DNA from: Sipunculus nudus
Taxonomy: Eukaryota; Annelida; Sipuncula; Golfingiida; Sipunculidae
Reading direction: 5' to 3'
Assembly: GCA_026874595.1 (NCBI GenBank)
Contig: CM049317.1
Coordinates: 61,351,618-61,415,617 of the forward strand
DNA length: 64,000 nucleotides
Position 1 is the stretch's first letter; each line of letters starts with the position of its first letter. The notes beneath the pieces are model-generated. The model was not told where the DNA came from and ran no database searches. It saw only the letters and a list, made by a program, of their open reading frames with translations. This document shows positions 58,334-64,000 of this stretch, in pieces. The translations under genes and the position numbers were made by a program.

Positions 58334-61300
58334 TATTAAACATGAAATTATCATCTTGCTATTTTGCAATAAATAAAAAAAAATATTATTAAAAGGTTCA
58401 AGGGTATATATAATGAATATCTGAAAACAACACTTTCTTATTATAAATTTAAATGAATTGATCTACCCGTATACAATTATCTATAGCATCTGATATAAAT
58501 AAGTTTTGACGCGGCATTTCCTCATTCGGGTGGGATATCAAATGATAACTTATCTACTTTTTTTTTGGTTTGTATTAAACAATCCACTTTATATATTGTC
58601 GACAAATATCGATGTTTTACACTGACTACGCAGACGCTTTAACCGGTTACAGTCTGCGAAGATGTAACAACTGGAAATAATATGTTCACCAACAAAATCC
58701 TTGATTTATTATTATTCAAAGGTCAATATCATTGCATGGAGTAATCCAATGCTTTATCCATTTGGCGAATAGCATTTTTTGCAGATGAAGAAAAGGAATT
58801 TGCATCTGTTTTTCGTTTTGTTGTTTGGAATGCCTATGGCAAGGAGGGGATAGAATATCAACCTTGCAACGCACAACTAGACACAAATTAATCGCAAAGG
58901 TCCGCGTCTCTTGTGACATGTTACATGTTTTGCTTACCAAATATTGAAACGCGACCTTTTCCTTTCTTAGGCTTCGACATTATATTTCTTTTGCTAATAA
59001 AATTATAGAAAAATATTATCTAAACTAGTTTCAGTTACCATTGTCTTCACGATTAATAGCCATGCGTGCCCAAGTAAGGCTCATTGTTGGTTTTCGTGTT
59101 CAAAAAGATTAATTAACATCAAGTGAACATTTCTAAACTTGTCAGGAATTTTTCATCTGCTCTGCACAATCCCACACACAAATGAATATATTTAATGTTA
59201 ATATTTTTAAACTTATATATTTACTCAGAATAATCAAGTATTACTGTAATGACCATCCAAGGTCGGTTGATTTTCTGCTGGTGTCCAGTGTCCACCACTT
59301 CTAAGACACTACTAAAAGCCAACATCTGAGCAATGTATAATGCCTCGTACTAGGTATTGTAACTAGTTGTACAATTCATGTAAAATAAATATTGCTTATA
59401 GCTCTCAAATCAGCCTAACTGCGTAAATTAAGCAAACAGATTAAAGATATGACTTATAGACATTAAAACACATACATGATATATGTTAAGGTTTATTTGT
59501 CGGTCGGTCATGTGAGTAAGAATACCGTAAACCTTTTATTTTTTTATGTTGATACTAACTAGAATCTACAGAAACTTGCGTCCTGCTAGTTTTACTTAGG
59601 GCGTGTGATATTATGGATATTTCGGTTTATGCGATATGAAACATACAAACAACCTATAATATATGGTTTCCATAAATTAATATTGTTCGATATTTTGTTA
59701 AATTTTGTTATTATTTTTAGTAAAAAATAGGTTTCTGTGATACATTTAAACAACTAAATGGGTTACAATAAAAAGACCGAACATGAAAGCCTCTATGAGT
59801 CGTTTACCAAGAGATGCTCAATTAGGCTGTGTAGACCATGTGATCAAAGGCCCGTCCACATAACGTTTAATGTTCAATGACGTATTGACACCAAAGTATT
59901 TTCCCCTAACAGAAAGATAAAATGTTTCATTGCGTACTGTGAAGTATAATTAAGTACTTTTAAAGCACATAATAATTTAAGTTATATGTAGAAGAACTTA
60001 TTTCCTGTAAATTGGTGGAATACAAATATCGCAATACGTATCGCAACATACGCTACCAATATCACAATATATTTCAATAAGAAAAATGTAGGCGATACGC
60101 CCGTATTACTCTATAGAGTAACGACTGTGCCCCAGTGGTGATAAACTATTGCTGGAGACGATGAAACAGCTCTGTGTAGCTAGCAATGTGTTAGGTTATA
60201 TAGGTGTCTAATCAAAGGAACAGTGTCTGTTAATCGGCGAACTACCTGTGTTTTTAGTTTAAAATGGAGCTGAAACATCAGGGGTAACATAAGGATCCGT
60301 AACCAGAGTGTTCCATTAGTATTCGACATGAGGACAACGGCAGAAGACGTTCTTCTCGTATGAGATCAAATTCATATACCAGCTGTCAAAAGAGGGACGA
60401 CATTCGATATTGATAGTATTTTAGTTACATTTATAAGGGTAATTGTGGGAACACAAACATAATATGTAGTTCTTAGCAACGAGAGAACCATACATTTATA
60501 TACACAATGCATTAATACTGGAACGTTTTTAGAACTAAATAGAGAATGTTAGCGAACACATTTAATCAAAAATAGATTGACTGATTGATTAATTCACTGA
60601 TCTTTATTAACATGCATAATAGCGGTGTCAGTTAAGCAAAACAACAAATGCCTGTGACATAACAAAAAAGTAAACATAACAAACAAAATGATAATATTAT
60701 CATTATTCAACGTACACATTCACAAAATACAAATTAAGAAAATTTTAATGATATGTAAAAAATTAGAATGCACATATTTTCAGAGAAATGAGACTCTCAT
60801 AATTTAGAAATCCTATCTGCATCAAGAGACATAAAAAATGTGCCATGATATTTCGAAAGAAACACAACCCCGTAAACACAAATAGAATTTGTAAAAAAAT
60901 AACAAGAAGATAGTTGTTTTGTGATTCTTCTTCTTCGTTTCTTGCAGTAACTTATCTGGTATTCTGGTCTACGTTCTAAGAAACCATTGACTATATCACC
61001 TGTTGTGTATGCCAAAAAGAACCACAGAACCTGTTTTCGCGCCTGCATCGAAGGCTTAACTATAAGTACCCTGCAAGTTTTGTTTGAAACATAAGTATGG
61101 GATTACATTATTGAATTCAACTGACTAAAAATATAAAATCGTATGTGCCAAAAATCGTTAAAAAAAATTAAAATATATCGGCAGGGGATTATTTGAGGAC
61201 ATGATCAGGGCTGTGGATAGGAAAGATTGATCTGTTAAGTTTTTTTGGATTATGGTGTGTGTTTCCATATGTTTTGTGATAAACCTTGGTACAATTGACT

Positions 61301-63171
61301 TGGACCCCATCCGGCGTACGTCACGAATGATTTATAACGGGGTTCATGTTATTTGACCGCAACAGGTTCTAGATTGCGTTCATCAGCTGCGCTGCTGGCG
61401 TTGCAGAAAATGTAACAAGAGTCCTCTTACACCAAGGAATCTCTCAGATTTTTTGGCATTCAAAACAATTTGTGCATTAGTTAATCACGCAAAAGATGAT
61501 TGTGAGTCACTAAAATACAATTATGTTAAATATGGTATATAGGATGTTTTAATTAACTATGGATAGTAATAACAGACGCGACAATAATGCACATTACGAA
61601 TAGGGTATGAAATAAGTGTGAGGTAAGTAAGTGTTCGATAGCGAAAGGGTGTAAATACCACAGGCTCCAGAATCGAAAGGGAGTGAATATGGATACTGAT
61701 GTCTAAATCTGCCAATATTTTTTTAAACCTGGAGCATAATTGATATGCCTGTACATGGCGTCTGCCAATGGATAGATTTTATACTGCTCCGAATTTCATG
61801 CAAATTTCCTCTTTCCTTCCCCTTCCTTACGATTTTGTCGATAATTCTTTGACTTAGTGAAGTATTGATAAATATGTGGTAACAATTTTTTAAGCCCGGG
61901 GCCATATTAGGCTGATCTTAATCGTTTATCGATCTTTATTGTTTATCGGCATCGTAACATATATAGCATATGATGTAGGGAAATCTCATATAAGCCCAAT
62001 GTGTCGTAGGAATCGGCTGACTGTTCTATATCCTTCCTGCTAACACGGATCTAGACCTATACTACCAAGCTCAATGACCGCCATTTTGAGATATCCCATG
62101 ACCAAAAAAGCCGTTGTTAAATGTCCTTGATAATAGCAAAACCCATGATGTTTTTCGTACATGGAAAACGGCGAAATATCCACCTGATTAAATATATTGT
62201 GCAGACTTCCAGATACCAATGCACTTCTTGTGGGACTAAGACTGTTTTGACCAGTGAGAACATGGTATTACGACTTTTTGAAACCTAACGATAGAGGAGT
62301 AAAGGGTGTAACCCCTTTTCTGCATGGGAAGCCTACTGGTTAGTATAAATGTAAGGTTAAAAAGGCCCAGGGATATACGGGCAATTTGTTTATTAAACCA
62401 GAGCTCAGTGTGAGATGATGAAATGTTATGTTAAGATCTGGCCGCACAACAAACGACGTTCGTGACCACAGCAGATATAGAATCCATGTGTTTCAAGGAC
62501 TTCCCTCACTGGCTGGCATTTACTAACAGGACGCATGACACTATGATTAAATCACTTAGGCAGCCAAGCTTATATCATTGCTGCAGCCAGGACTACACCC
62601 ACAAAGTTAACTAGCCAAGGTTATTCACTCCCGAAGAAAGGCTTATCTAGTCTAAATGCTGTAATATATCTTACAAACAGAGAAGCTATTGAGGTGCACC
62701 TTTCGTCTTTAGAATTTTAGAATCAGAAAAAAATAAGATTTTTTTTACATTGTGACGTATCAAAAGTTGTGGTTTCTGTCCCCACAATACGTGTTTTTGG
62801 CCACACAAGGCATTGTGTTTTAAAATTTGTCCGTCCACACTTGAATTTTTTATTTATTTATATATTTCGGGATTAGTATATAAGTGATCAAACCATGTGC
62901 TTTTAATATCGAATCTTATTCCATCAATATTTTTAACGCGTAATACATAAAGCACAACCACATAGATGTCTCTAACACCTCTTGGACAAAAATCATTTTA
63001 TTTTAAATTACTAGTTGGAAATAATGCATGGATCCTTGCAAATTCAGGGCACAGTACAAAAATGTTTTACAATTCTTGACGTAGACCGCAAGAACAACAC
63101 AAAGTTTATTCTGGTTTCAATTTTACCTTATTAATGAACTTTTTCAATAGAAGTTCACATTATCGTCTTTT
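58334..63171. other. No recognised gene (4.8 kb)
   Basis: No exon, RNA gene or defined repeat could be supported. The minus-strand frame at 60797-61048 (83 codons, with a KKRRRR stretch) has no domain. A YY1-like CCGCCATTTTG lies at 62078-62088. Confidence 0.5.
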
Positions 63172-63645
63172 TTAAAGCCAGCTATTTGCCCGTCTTATCT
63201 GTAGAATATTTTTTTTTATTTTTTGCTAACTCTGCGTATCAATGAATTGTAGGTACCTTGTGCTGAGAAAGCTTGTTATATGCCTTTGTGCAGATGTACG
63301 ATGTTGTTTATCTACAAGCTGTTGGTAAACACTGTATTAGCTCATACTGATAAACAAAAACAAACGTGTAACTGAAGGAGGTTAGTGCGTATGTGCGGAT
63401 AATGAAAGGTCACTTGTTGCAAAATGCCATTTGCACCACTCTGGTTTGTCTAATTTGCCACCAGATGATCTTGTTCAGTGTATTTGTATTATTTTGGCGG
63501 GCCTTTCATGTTATGAACACTTTGATAAAAACCAAGCCAAAAAGGTGTGTGTAACGTGAGATCTGCGTTTTAATCCCTATATTTATGAAAGGGTCAAGGG
63601 CTTATCTTTCGCTTATAGATATCAGATATCGGAACATTGTCTTTC
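63172..63645 (+). mobile_element. TTAA-family short element, copy C
   Basis: TTAA (63172-63175) precedes AGCCAGCTATTTGCCCGTCT, aligning with the left end of copy B (AGGTGCCCATTCACCTATCT). CACTTGTTGCAAAATGCCAT and TTATTTTGGCGGGCC lie inside at the expected distances. The right end GATATCGGAACATTGTCTTT is followed by TTCAA, a decayed TTAA. Length is close to that of copy B (467 against 458 bp). Confidence 0.7.
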
Positions 63646-64000
63646 AAGAGGCTGGGACAAGAGTGACAATTAGCAACAGTAATAGTGTAGATTTAGAGTC
63701 ATTCATCTCTCTCCATTTGATCCAAGGAGTGGCGGTAACATGTGGTTTTTCTGTGACCTAATTTGGAGCCTCATCTGTTGCCAAGGTACAACTACGTTTA
63801 ATATACCACAGGTCATATAATCATGTTACTTTCTTTTATTGTTGTATTCGTGACGGTCTTCTTGGTGAAAACTGGTATCATTAATTAAGCCTGCAGGAGT
63901 CGCAAGTACTCTGTAGCAGTATATCTACCAGATTCCACTTTGATTTTATCTGGCAATATCTTTCTTCTTCGAACATCCCATAGAAGGAAATGCTTAAAAA
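63646..64000. other. No recognised gene
   Basis: The last 355 bp show no identified feature. Confidence 0.5.

Noticed and set aside
60797-61048. A nuclear protein with a KKRRRR signal
   Set aside because: Single short frame with no homologous domain that I recognise and no supporting splice structure.

Overview
This is eukaryotic, almost entirely non-coding DNA. It is AT-rich and full of microsatellites, minisatellites, short inverted-repeat elements, tRNA-derived SINEs and decayed LINEs, and no open frame exceeds 136 codons. The repeat mix (long (TA)n and (TAA)n tracts, oligo-G runs, tRNA SINEs, a probable Penelope-type foldback element, CR1/Jockey-like LINE debris) would suit an invertebrate, perhaps a marine lophotrochozoan such as a bivalve. 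That is an inference from style; no species-diagnostic gene was found.

Layout. 1-260: GC-rich 76-bp tandem repeat with palindromic cores, probably the edge of an array running in from the left. 3.2-4.6 kb: a ~0.7-kb segment duplicated in tandem, each copy carrying a (TAA)n tract. 8.9-9.2, 30.8-31.2 and 63.2-63.6 kb: three copies of one dispersed family; the best copy has inverted ends and TTAA flanks. 11.5-12.3 kb: an element dense in TCGTA/TACGA. 12.65-13.6 kb: a 245-bp perfect inverted repeat in (TA)n tracts, with a hammerhead-ribozyme-like core in each arm. 14.6-15.2 kb: a GCGAC/TCGCA-rich element with inverted ends. 15.96-16.6 kb: a dead LINE 3' fragment. 25.2 kb: a 228-bp MITE with TA flanks. 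31.3-31.8 kb: a ~220-bp tandem duplication. 33.4 kb: a 199-bp hAT-like MITE. 34.1-36.2 kb: a ~43-45-bp minisatellite with a 960-bp higher-order period, followed by a small inverted-repeat element and three more short minisatellites up to 41.5 kb. 43.2 and 58.0 kb: two tRNA-derived SINEs. 44.97-50.8 kb: two oppositely oriented copies of one repeat (family X) flanking a 148-bp satellite and a 3-kb decayed LINE with endonuclease and reverse transcriptase.

Host coding signal is weak. Three minus-strand stretches look exon-like: 55,094-55,297 (Cys-rich, possible terminal exon), 51,063-51,387 (two frameshifts, so probably a decayed exon) and 28,271-28,466. None could be assigned a function. The window reads as intergenic or intronic DNA shaped by mobile elements. 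The most interesting structure is the foldback element at 12.7-13.6 kb, followed by the higher-order minisatellite and the several short-element families whose ends can be defined from the sequence.
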